Shown piece by piece: positions 22,442-33,755 of a stretch of DNA of 64,000 nucleotides. Source of the stretch: Prillingera fragicola (taxonomy: Eukaryota > Basidiomycota > Tremellomycetes > Trichosporonales > Trichosporonaceae). The DNA lies in the NCBI GenBank assembly GCA_002335605.1, contig BEDY01000001.1:1116001-1180000 (forward strand), read 5' to 3'. The translations under genes and the position numbers were made by a program. A model generated the notes under the pieces. That model had not been told where the DNA came from. It saw only the letters and a list, made by a program, of their open reading frames with translations, and made no database searches. Each line of letters starts with the position of its first letter. Within the stretch, counting starts at the first letter, position 1.

Positions 22442-25400
22442 ATGAGCAGTGAGTACGATCTATGGGACGATGCTTACTTGGAAAGGATCCTCAGGTGACA
22501 GAAGCGCATCCAGCAGCCGAGGGCGCGTCTCCCGTACGCGATCCTCGACCATGGTGCACATGGGTCAGCGGGGTCGCATAGGCACAAGCGCGCTGCAGTT
22601 CGACATTGCCTCTGGTGGAGGACTTGAGCTCGATCCCGACGCTCAATCTGAGGACGCTATGTCTGACACCGGCAAAGACTCCCACCGAACGCCAGGTAAC
22701 GGCCACGCACGCAAGGGACAACCTGCCCAGGCCAACACTGCTCCTAAAGCGATCGTTCGTCCGGACCGCATGCTCAGCCATGATCGACTTGATGGCCACC
22801 ATAAGAGGAGGTCCTCAGCTCCCAGTCCGCCTTTACCGGAGCTCACTGGGTTCAAGAGCGCGCCAATAGTACCTACGATCAATTCACCAGCGCCGGACAA
22901 CCCACCCCCTCTTCTCCCTCTACCGTCCACCTTTCCAGGACCCTCGTCTCCAGTGGCAGACCTCGCCGACGCTCGGCGTGTACTACTATCTCTCTACACC
23001 TATACTCCAACAGCCACATCAGGTAGGGAAGCCTCGCAGCTCAATACTGTGTCCCTTCTACCGGCTCCAGCCGCCAATTTGTCCTCGTCTCGTATCCAGC
23101 TTAACTACGCCTCACTTCCATGGACGGTCAAGCCAGGAGACTATCTCGAGATCCGTCGCGCCGCAGTTCCAACATTACCGGTACGCCCCAGCCTCACACC
23201 AGTGGTCAAGCATGATCGCTCCACCGAAGCCGATGCGCTTGAAGGTGTCCGTCCGGATAAGGGCCGAGATGGCTACATCTTCCGTTTAGGAGACGATGTG
23301 CCTTCTGTTCCTATCAATCAGATTCAGGTGCCAAACCAAGTGGCCCAGTCTTTCAAACTGCAGCATAGGGCTGATGTGGAAGTCATACGCGTACGTTGTT
23401 CTTGTTGCGGGTCTGCGCTGATGGTATTCAGGTGAGCGAGCCTGAAACGGCGTACGTAGACTTCATTGAGCTGCACTTCTCGCAGTACGTTGGACGAGCC
23501 GATATGTGGCGTCTTGGCATGTCACTCGAGAACACGACTGTTCACGTGGGGGAGAAGGTGACCTTGGCAGGCGGGGCCGTTCGTGTGGACGTCTCAGGCA
23601 TTTGGCGAGGTCGACATCGTTTCTCCAGCGGTATCGTCACAAGTAAGACCAAAACTATCTTCAGGTCCAAGTCTGCCCAGACCTACATCTTTATCCAGCT
23701 CGCCCGCGAGACCTGGGAGTTTGACGAGGACGGAGAGCGATACTACGAAAAGGTGTTGCATGGTGAGTACCGAATGTCGGACGCAATTGACGGCCAGGGT
23801 TCCTGCCAGAGCTGTTCCAGCGTTGGTCGGCTGTAGGTGCATCGCATCTTGTGACCATTGTGTTCTTTGGACGTGTCATGTACGATGACGACGAAGTGGA
23901 CTACCTGCGACGCCTGGATCTTACGACAGGACTGATCAAGGACTGCCGTGGAAGGTGGTGTAAAGACTTCTTTCGCGTCGTCGTCGACTTTGAGCGTCGA
24001 GCTGACTGGATGCCCATGCTTGCCGACATCAAAAAGCAGTTTGAGAAGAGCGAACGAGAGGTGCTGCTCGATTTCCACCTTTTCCAACTGGCTGGCCGGA
24101 AAGCCGACGAGGAGAAGCTGCGCATCGTCGGTGACTGGAGCTTCGCGTACGAGGGCAATATTCTGGAGGCCATCAACCTTGCGCTGAATCCGTTTGACGA
24201 ACACTACATCGACCGCGACTTGTCCCGTACTGGTCTGTCCATGACTGTCCTCACACCTGGTACTGGCCACTTCGCTGTCGACCGTAACCTGCTGCGATTG
24301 ACGACGGAACGCATGATCGACCATGGCTGCGGACTGGATTTAGTGTGTCTCACAAAGATGCCTTTACACAGTGTACCCCTCTTCAGCTATCAGTTCGAAC
24401 GACCCAAGCGCCAGGCCTCTGACGATCCCGTCGATGACGACAAGACCAAACCATCGACTCCTGATCCTCTCTACTTTGATGCCAATTTAACAAAGGTGGA
24501 GGAGCTCGAGACTATCGAGTGCTATTCGCTGGCCTTTTGGGTGTATTGCTCATACTACTCCAAGACCCACGACAAGCCATTCCGTCGTGATCGGTTCGTT
24601 CCTCGGTGCAAAATGTACGAGATTCAGATGCTCGGCATTCTCGATCACAATATGACCACTGTCATTGTTCCTCTTCTTGAGGACGCAGAGGTGACCGACC
24701 AGTCGAATCGCAATTTGACGTCGGACGACCGGAAGCTGCTGCATGAAGATTACGATCGAGGGCTGTTCACTGGTGGCCGCGCGGCTATTGATCGCCCCGA
24801 TGCCGCTTGCTCTCCGCCCAACGACAGTCAAGGTACAAGCCGTGGCGGAACCAGCGCGGCTCCGTCGTCGTCGCTGGGCGCGAGCTTCCAGTCTTCGCGG
24901 GGAATGCACCACAGGTCGGACGATGACAAACGTCTGAGCACCAGGTCAACTTCCCCTCGCCCCATTCCGTCTCGTGGTTCTGTCATCTCGCACTCATCCA
25001 TCGTTGAGGAGTCAACGTCTAATCCATCACTTCCCGAGGAAGTGACTGGACCACTGGGAGCAGGCTCCGCTGACATGCCCGACATGCCCGTGATTCGCAA
25101 GTCGGCGCCGTTGCCTACTCCCAGCAGGCGAGCAGATCATCGGTACGTGAGCGACAACGGCACTCCATCTTTCAACGTCAGCGAACATCGTACACCGTCG
25201 TCGCGAGTGATCAGCATGCCTGCCATGACCTCTACTGGTACATCACCCACGCAATCAGTTGCATCGACGGATCAAATCCCTTCAGGAGCATCAACTCCTA
25301 AAGGAGGCTCCGTACGGCGTCTGAAGAACCAGGCCAGCAAGGGCTCCTTTGCCAGTCGGTTTGCAAGTACGTGGCTGTTTGGTGCACTGGGCGTGCGCTC

Positions 25401-28214
25401 CCAGCCAAGTTTCCCAACGGCTGCAAATGAAACGGTGGAGCGTCAAGACGTCTCAACGTCCTTCTCGAGCAGCAAGCCATCGTCACCAGCAACCCGGCAA
25501 ACCAGTCTTCCACCAGCTACGGTAGCTCAACCAGTGCGCGTGCCAGGATCACCGGCTCTCCCCCCAACCAAAGCGAAGGCAGTTCCCAAGCTGCCGACGC
25601 AACCCATGCCAATTCTTTCCCAGGCGGCTCGTGTGTACGATGAAGAGAATCATCCCCTGGCTCGTTCCATGCCAAGGTCTATGCCACGCTCCATTCCCCG
25701 CTCATTGCAGCAGTCCTTGCGGGCAGCACGGTCAGTGGACGACTCTTGGCGAAACAAGGCCAACGCCGCCTTTGGACGCACACAACAACACACCACGGTC
25801 AACCCTTGCAACCCAATGGAGACAGTCTATGACAACACAGGTGGACACTTGCGTCGTTGGCAGCACGTGCGGCCAAAGATGACGGCAACTCGGCAGCATG
25901 TTGTGAAGTGGCGCAGCCTCTGTGTACCCGCATGTCTACCGCTTACGACAGACTTCATGCCGAACCCAGAGGAACTGGCCACCTACTACGAAGCGCATAG
26001 TTATGACATTGCCTGCTTCCCCGACCAGGTGTCCTTCCTGATTCGTCCTGACGCGGCCAACCTCAACCTCCCTCTTGCTGTGATGCGGGAAATGGCAAGC
26101 CAGCGGTTGAGTCAGAACTTTCAATTCATCGTGCTCCCGCACACCACCGGCAAAAAGGGTGGCGCCAAGACGACCCCTGCTCTCCAGAAGACATTGCTCT
26201 TCGGCGAGACAATGGACGTTGGACTTCGAGTTGGTGGCGCCAGCGAAGTCCTGAAGGATGCTAGCGGAGCGATCTATCTCTCCTGGTCTAACCATGTCCA
26301 CCGGCTGTCTTTTGATCCACAGAAGCAGAGTGTCACTGTTCAGCGCTTTGTGCGCAAGATCAGGCATTCGACTGCTGAGCACTCGTACAAGTGTCTGGTC
26401 TGGCCGTACCAGCTCCCTGGATACCAAGAGGCATCGGCAGTGTTTCGATACCCCAACATCGACGCCAAGCTTAACTTCAACTACCTGGACCGTCTTATTG
26501 CTGGCGAAGAGGACCGCCTGCAGCCTAATCTGCGCTTCTGGCGAACGCGGTACATCCTTATTCCTTCGGGTCGGGAGCCTACATCTGTCGCTGGCCTCAT
26601 GCCGAAGGGATCTCAAGGCGAACAGTACAACCAGTCTGAGATTCTCATTACCGGCGCCATGAAAGTCCTGGAGCTCATCGGACGGTATCAGTGGAAACGG
26701 CAGGGCGAGGCCCCAAAGACTCTTCGGCTGTTGGCAACGACATTTGACCCGTCGACATGTGTCCTTGACGAAGGTCTCATGGGCGAACTGGAACGCCTGA
26801 CCAGTGGCAAGGAGAAGATTGACACTGGCCATACACTAGAGGGTTTGACACTTCAAGCAGTGGCCGACATGATGAACAAGCCAAACAACGGACTCATCAT
26901 TCGTGATCGTTGGTGGAATTGTGGGTATCCCTAACACAGTAGCTATGCGACTCTAGAGAATGGCGCTCACCGTCCCTCAGTCAATGTCCACGAGGACTCC
27001 TTTACTGGCGAGCAGTTTACGGAGTGGCTTAGGGCTACCTTTAGCGATATTCCTACTAGAGAACAAGCAGTCGAATGGGGCCAGTCTCTATTCGAGAAGG
27101 GTCTGATTGGTGAGTACCATATACGCGCCTGCACTTACACCCAGAACACGTCACAGGCGAGCACGCTTTCCACGATACATATTTCTTCTATCGCCTGCGA
27201 GCTCAATACGATCCCACGGCTAAGAGGAAGAGCACAAAGCATTCGAAGGGTTGGTTCAGCAAGGCAACTGAGCAGTCTCCACTCACGGTGATTGCGGAGC
27301 ACACGGCTGGCTCGCCCTCGACCCGCAACGCGCCCCTCAAGCTCGGTGACCGACCTGCGAAGAAACGCAAGATTAAAATGAGCCAGAGCATAGTCATTGA
27401 TCTTGACCCGCACAAGAAGAGTGACCGCGCTGAGGTTGCCATCTTGCATGCCGATATTGTGCACAATTCTAAAAATGCCTTCCACTTTGAGCTGAACTGG
27501 CTCGGCGTAACAGCTGGCTTGTTGGACGAACTGCGTGCGAAGTGCTCCACTCTTGCGGAGCGTTACGGCTTGCGCTTCGTCGAGGCACCAGTCGAGCAGA
27601 CCAAGGATCTGGCGCAGAAGTGCGCCTACCGCGCACCGATCCCTATTCGACTCGCACTTCCACCACCAATCATCCCCGACTTGCATCTTCGTCTCACGGA
27701 GAACAGTGGTTCTGGACAGTGGGCCAATTACTTTGAGTATGCCATCCTCACGCAAAAGTTTGGTTTCGTCCTAGACCTCGAGGCCACAGAGCGATACCCA
27801 GAGACTATAGAAGTCGAGTATGCCTACCGCTCCAAGGCCAAATTCGAATACTCGCAGTTCTGCCATCGCTCAGGGCTCGCCTTGGTGCAGTGCATTGGCC
27901 GTGAAGAAGGCTTTCTTTGGGCCGATAACCGACCGTTCATCAGTTCTCCCACCCGCGGCCGCACACAAAGTCTCGAGACGTTTGGTGGCAACGCCGCGTC
28001 GACTCCTATGGGTAGCCGACAGGAGCAGGCACGCACGCTGCGCGAGGAGATGGAGGCCTTCTGCTCGGACCCCGTAGCGCTCGCGCACTTTTATCAGGAC
28101 GTGACACCACCCCCGCCACCTGACAATGTCCCCGAGACTCCAGTCGTCAAGGACAAGAAGGAACTGGCAGTGTACTTGGATGACGCATGGGCAGGAGGCT
28201 ATATGAGCGAGTAA
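22442..28214 (+). CDS. IML1: Iml1/DEPDC5, GATOR1 (SEACIT) subunit
   Basis: Catalytic GAP subunit of the SEACIT/GATOR1 complex on the vacuole, which switches off TORC1 on amino-acid starvation. Exons 22442-22448 (7 nt), 22495-23390, 23432-23762, 23798-26920, 26981-27109 and 27157-28214 give 1847 residues. Conserved features are [20 protein letters not shown] with [15 protein letters not shown], the YRSKAKFEY segment near the end, and a DEP domain (about residues 1440-1515) with [15 protein letters not shown] and REQAVEWGQ. The third intron is 35 nt. The 60-nt intron at 26921-26980 restores [13 protein letters not shown]. The middle is a long Ser/Pro-rich disordered region with a [13 protein letters not shown] repeat. 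The 7-nt first exon is the least certain join; a longer N-terminus from an ATG at 22328 is possible. Confidence 0.94.
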
Positions 28215-28596
28215 GTAGCGAGCCTAACCAGGTATAGAGACATAGCAGTCACTGCATGTGTTGCATATCATTTAATGAAGCGACGACCAGGCTGATACTC
28301 TTCAGAAGAGGTCCGCCACAGGATGAGCAACGAGGGGAAGGGCTCGCCTTAGTAGAAGAGGACAGTGCGCAGTCATAATGAGTTGAGAGATAGAGTCCTC
28401 GAGGACAGGAGAGTCGTCCCTGCGGTGCAGAGCTCGACCCTATGCTGCATGTAATATCATCAACTGTGCTTGTCAACACGACTGTCACCACAATAGTCAC
28501 GTGACCCCAAAATGTTGAAGGCTCGGCGTCCATGACGGAGGTGGGGTCCAAACATCTTTGGCGCGCGTTCCAACATCGTACACACTCAAGCATACA
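28215..28596. other. IML1 to TSR3 intergenic region
   Basis: 382 bp holding the 3' end of IML1 and the promoter of TSR3, including a perfect GTCACGTGAC palindrome at 28496. No gene. Confidence 0.6.
28496..28505. promoter_or_regulatory. Palindromic E-box GTCACGTGAC upstream of TSR3
   Basis: Same 10-bp palindrome as at 16889, here 92 bp before the TSR3 start codon, a plausible promoter position for a Cbf1-type bHLH factor. Confidence 0.45.
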
Positions 28597-29782
28597 ATGG
28601 GCAAATCTGGAAAACCTAACAAGATCTCTAATTCTGCTCCACGCGGTGGTGGTGGTGGCGGCCGGGGGAGGGGACGGGGTGGACGTGGTGGTGGAAGGGG
28701 GAGGGGAGCCCCAAGGGGCAGCGGACGGGCGACCCGCAGCTCTGCACGATTCGGCGACGAAGGCGTACCCGTGATTGTTGGTGAGTCCGCCGCTGGATGT
28801 TGCTGCTCCTCTTGTTAAAGAAGCTGACAATCAGGGTCTGATGGCTCCGATGACGACGACGAGTCGGGCTCCGCTGAGGGCTCGGACGAGGAGGAGTCTG
28901 GATCAGGAGACGACGACGAAGAGGAGTCGGTCTCTGGCGAGGAGGAGGATGAGGCTGAGGAGGAAGAGGGCACTATTGGCGTTCCCGTCGCAATGTGGGA
29001 CTTTGACCACTGCGACCCCCGCCGGTGCAGTGGCAAGAAGCTGTCTCGGCACGGGTTGTGCAAGGCCATGCGTGTTGGCCAGCGCTTCCGCGGTGTCGTC
29101 TTGACGTGAGTGCCGTGGCACCCTGTGCGTAGCGTGTATGCTGACCTTCAGACCCAAGGGCAAAAAGCCCATCGCACCATGTGACGACGAGGTTATCATG
29201 CTCTCTGGCCTCGCAGTCGTCGAGTGTTCATGGGCCCGCCTGGACGAGGTTCCCTTCGGCAAGATCAAGGGCCCCCACGAGCGCCTGTTGCCGTATCTTA
29301 TCGCAACCAATCCCGTCAACTATGGCAAACCCTGGCGACTCAACTGTGTCGAAGCTCTTGCTGCTGGCTTCTACATTACGGGTCATGCCGACTGGGCCGA
29401 GATTTTGCTAGCCAAGTTCTCGTGGGGCCATGCGTTTTACAAGATGAATGGCCACCTCATCGAGCGCTACCGGACATGCAACACGCACGAGGAGGTTGCG
29501 GCCATGCAGGCTACGATCGAACAGGAGATGCAGGATGCACACGATCAGCAGAAGGCTGAGAAGGGTGAGTCTCCGGGCCGCGGATTGAGTTGACAGACAG
29601 CCGCGTACGAGGACGGCGACTTGCTGCGCGAGAACCCCAACCACATTGGCGGAAGGCAAGGAAGGCATCGCTGGGACCACGCCGAGAGTGAGGAGGAGGA
29701 AGACGAGGATGAGGAGAGCGACGAGGAGCGCGACGACGTTGAAGCTCTGATCTCCGGCATGGCAGACACCGCCATTGCTTGA
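28597..29782 (+). CDS. TSR3: 18S rRNA aminocarboxypropyltransferase Tsr3
   Basis: Transfers the 3-amino-3-carboxypropyl group from S-adenosylmethionine to the hypermodified m1acp3-psi of 18S rRNA, a late step of 40S maturation in the cytoplasm. Exons 28597-28780, 28835-29105, 29152-29564 and 29601-29782 give 349 residues. The core runs from [19 protein letters not shown] through [34 protein letters not shown] and [16 protein letters not shown] to KFSWGHAFY, all Tsr3 signatures. The N-terminus has an unusual Gly/Arg-rich (RGG-like) stretch followed by an acidic Ser/Asp/Glu block. The C-terminus is again acidic. These extensions make it longer than the conserved catalytic core of about 200 residues. 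Confidence 0.96.
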
Positions 29783-29942
29783 TCAGGATACTGTATACAT
29801 GCATATGGGTGGTCAAGCAACCCCGAGAAACTCCTGATATATACACGAGGCAGCTCTCACTCTCAATCTATCATCAATGCTGTTTGGTTTGCTCCGTCTT
29901 GGTGTACACTGCTCGGTTTGCTGTCAATGGAATGGGAAATAT

Positions 29943-32563
29943 CTACTTGTTGGGTTCGGTGACCGAGAGTGGCGCAGTCGTCGGGAACTTGATCGTCTTG
30001 ACAATCTTGCCGGCCTTCTTGGTGGCAGCCTTTGGGGTAGCCTTCTTCGCGTCGCTGGCCTTATTGTTGTCCGCTTTGGGTGCCCTAGGCTTCTTCGGTG
30101 CAGTCTTTTTGGCAGGCTTCACAACAGGGGCGGCGGCAGCCGCCGCAACCTTGGCCGAGACACTTTCAGCCGCGAGCAGACACGGTACGCCTCTCTGCAT
30201 GCCAATGAACGTGTCCGAGACATTCGTCTTGAAGAATTGTGTGGGGTCGCTAGACTCGTAGGTGAACGGGTCAATGGAGTCTGGGGTGTCGTTAAGGAGC
30301 TGGATGCGATAGGTGTCCATCCCCTCGACAGGCTCGGCAATGGTCTCCTCCCAAACGGGCCCGCGCCAGAACGGCGTAAGCTTGGTGACGCGCTTGGGGA
30401 CCACCTTGGCCTTCTTGACAGGCTTGAAGTCCAGACGATTCGGAGATGTCGTCATCGCCACGTCGCCATCATCCTCAAACACAATGTCGTCCGAGTTGTC
30501 TAGCCAGTCATCAAACTCGCCATCTTCCTCCTGGTCCTCCACATCACCATCATCAGGCTCTGCCTCTCCAAAGTCGTCCACATCGTCGCCACCCTCGTCG
30601 TCCTGCCACTCGTCGCCGGAGTCGTAAGAGTAATCGAAGATGGGATCCTGGGCAAACGGTGTACGCGGTCCAACAACCACCGAGCGTTTGGTGAAGGTAC
30701 CCGAGTATGGAGGGCGCACTTGTTGGTCGAATGCAAGGGTCTTCCAAGGGTACTTCTCGACGTCACGGAGCTGGTCCAATATGCTGCGAGGATCGGCCGA
30801 ATCCTGGTACGTTGCCCAGACTTCGGCGACCGTGCCGTGCGTCGGCGCGGTCTTCAGACCTGTCGGGACATGGGTGCGAGGAGTGCGTCCACTCAGCTTG
30901 TGGCGCTTGAGGTGATCATCAAGGAAGTCTGAATCGTTAGCTTTAGTCAAGGGAAAGTTGGTTCACTCACCTCGTGGCGACCATCCCGCGACATTCTCCT
31001 CGTTGAGATGCTTAGCTTCAGATCCAGCGGCCCAGCGGTTGACAGGAGCCCAGTCTACATTGGCACGCTGAACTGGTGGCTTGAATACGCGTTGGAAGTC
31101 GCTTTCCTCGCTCTCTGCAGCCTTCGAGGCTTCGACTAGTCAGCAAAATCTTCCCTTGGGCAACACATTACTCACGTCCTGCCTGGACAGCACCAGCCTT
31201 CACCGGGGACGACGCAGCTGCAGGCTTCTTGAAGAAGGCTCCAAACTTTTGAGCTTGCTTGGCCTTAACCGCAGCCTTCTCCTCCTCCTCACGTTCTTTT
31301 GCACTGCATGTCAGATCCGTTTAACGAGATCACTCACGCTTTCTTCTCCTCCAACTCTAGACGCTTGGCCTCTCGTTGTGCCTCACGCTCCTTGCGCTTT
31401 TCCTCCTGTTCCTTCTTCTTCTCCTCACGCTCAACCTTCTTGGCTTCACGCTCCTCCTTCTTCTTCTGGGCGGTTTCAAGCTGTTGTTGTTAGCACGGTC
31501 GACGAGAGAGTTTCGTACCTCTTCTGGAGTCATCTTCGACTTCTTCGTAGGTGAGGCACTACGACGGCTTGAATCCGTCGCAGCCGTTCCCTCCCGACTC
31601 TGGCGTCCACGGTCCTTTAACGGGCTAGGCATACCCTTCACTGGGCTGGGGATCGCCACGACATCGGCCTCCTTTGTCGTGTCCTTTGTCGCCTTGTCAC
31701 CCTTAAACAGCTCCTGCCTCTCAATGTCGTCCAGGCCCTCCAGAATAGCTTCACAAGCCTTGCGCGCATTCTCACGCTCAGTACGGCGCTCAATAAGATC
31801 CGGGACCTTGTCGGCGGGGAAGTACTTGTCCAGGTCGGTAGCCTCCCAGCAGCGAATCTGCAGACCAGCCGGGAACTTGGACGAACTAGATCCAAAATCA
31901 GAAGGCAAGAATCCGTAGTTCTTCTGCGTAAAGAGCTTGGAAACGAGAGGTTGAAGAATATCATTCGGAAGAAGATCTGCTGTTAGCTAGTCGCCGCTTG
32001 CAAGACTTACCAGGAGAGCCTTTGACGAGCTCAGCTTTGAGGTGTTTAAGGAAAAGGGTCTCCGAGCTTGACGTGCTGTTCTTGTCAGCGAATGCCTCAG
32101 GTGAATACCAACAGCTCGTGACCGGCCAGTACGACAACATCGTAAAATTCGTCAGGAATAGCATCCAGCTTTGTGCCCTCGTCCTCTGCGTCGAGGAGGA
32201 GAGCCTCAAAGTTGAGGAGGCCTGATCTGTTAGCTCGTGTCTTATAGCGGTAGCGTTGCTCACGTCGACGAGGTACAGTGCGCTGATAAGGCGTCTGACG
32301 GAAGACGAGTTTGCGCCCCTTGAGCTCTACGGGGCCTGGGACGTTAGCTTCCCACCAACTCCAAGTACGTACTGTCGGTGCGAGCCTTCTTCTCAGCAGC
32401 AGCGCCGTTGCTAGCTGTAGAGAATCAGCAATTGCTCAAGCAAGGTCTAGCGTTACTCACACTCCGCTTTGCGTTTGCTGGGACCAGCCTCTGGCGGAGG
32501 ACTCGAGCGGGACAGGTCCACAATCTCAATGGACGCCGCGCGCCCCTCGCCATCTGCGGCCAT
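29943..32563 (-). CDS. Chromatin assembly factor 1 large subunit (p150/Cac1)
   Basis: Largest CAF-1 subunit, which deposits H3-H4 behind replication forks by binding PCNA. Ten exons (32461-32563, 32373-32414, 32264-32335, 32113-32221, 32011-32075, 31519-31976, 31338-31480, 31176-31303, 30971-31135, 29943-30928) give 756 residues. Visible parts are a KER-type charged helix (REAKKVEREEKKKEQEEKRK...), QKFGAFFKKP resembling a PCNA-interacting box, and the family core with RPPYSGTFTKRS, PFAQDPIFDYSYDSGDEWQ and a long acidic stretch. The C-terminus is Lys/Ala/Pro-rich. The join at 32076-32112 needs a non-standard GTTGGT donor, so exon 4/5 is less certain. The gene is convergent with TSR3, 160 bp apart. 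Confidence 0.9.
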
Positions 32564-33712
32564 GGTCGCTTGCTACCTGGGCTTGCAAGGGAAGTCTTGG
32601 CGACAGAGGGCTGTATAGTCTCGGGCCAGAATGGTTTGGAAGACAAACGGCGTGGGTTTGTGGAGTGTGGTGAATGATGTTACGGGACAAGGCAGCCAAT
32701 GTTGTCGAGTCGCGTCAGCTGCCAGAATCCGTTGTTGCTTGGCTCGACGCGTCTTGGATGGAACGGAAGAAAAGCAAAACCCGTACATTGTCCACTCGTC
32801 GCGTGGTATTTGCATGGCACAGTACTCTAGGACCTGAGTGGCACCACCCTGGAGCCCTGCTGTGCCATTCTGCCGGGTGTGATGATGCACACACAATCTT
32901 CTCGGTCTGCGTTGCTGCACGGGCTCTCGACAGACTTATGGATTGCCAGAATGAATGCAGAACGGCTTGGCTTCTTTCCCCTTGTTATCTGGGTAGAATC
33001 AGGTGTGCATGGTTCCTTCCAATGCTCGCTGAATGCCTTGAAATGGGTCACTCGGTGAAGCCACCCGGTGAAGGGGGGGCGGGTTTAAATGTGCCCCGCT
33101 CCCTTGTATCCACTCTGGGATGGATCCCAGGCAGAGATGACGAATTGACTGGCGATTGTCAACGTTGATGACCCGCAACGTCCAGCATCGAGAGCTCTAC
33201 TCGACTGCACACTGGCATTGCTTTAGCTAGCTACATCTATCCTCATATCTACTCCTTCGTCCCCACATTACCATCTCCCACCCACGTGACGACACCCATC
33301 AGTTCACCTTCTCCCCGCACTCTACTACAGCCTCTCCAGGTGCATATCGCTCCCGCCCCCACTTATCGACCTCGAGCTCTTTGTTCTTCAACGGGAGGGG
33401 TAACACCCCGCCCACTGCTCAACACGTCGAGGTCTGATCATTTGCTCGCTTCCGCCCTCGTGACCGCCGAGCCACCCCACCGCCCCGAGTCGTTGCCGCC
33501 AGCGAGCACCCAGCCGACAGAGCCGGATAGTGCAGTTGCCACCGAGCCTCCGAGTGCACAGACGCGACACACGACTGTGAGTAAGAGCTGCCGGCCACCA
33601 ATTGGCTCGTGACGTTGCCCTGTATCTGTCTTCGACGCTGACTGCTCGTTCTCGTTGCCTCGCTTTACTCCCTCAACCTTATCCACCACCGTTGCTCGCA
33701 AATGCTTCTACA
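32564..33712. other. Divergent intergenic region, 1.1 kb
   Basis: Promoter region between CAF-1 (leftward) and the WDR26 homologue (rightward). The right half (33230-33700) is pyrimidine rich and likely 5' leader. A CACGTGAC E-box half-site lies at 33283. No gene is supported. Confidence 0.55.
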
Positions 33713-33755
33713 ATGCAGCGAGGGACCATTCGTCGTCGCTCCCCATCGGATTTAG
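33702..33755 (+). promoter_or_regulatory. Upstream ORF overlapping the WDR26 start codon
   Basis: An ATG 11 nt before the main start opens an 18-codon frame in a different register that ends at TAG 33753-33755, so it overlaps the main start. If it lies in the transcript, it would reduce initiation at the WDR26 homologue. Confidence 0.45.

Noticed and set aside
25936..26832. 298-codon minus-strand frame inside IML1
   Set aside because: Antisense to a conserved part of IML1; no recognisable domain.
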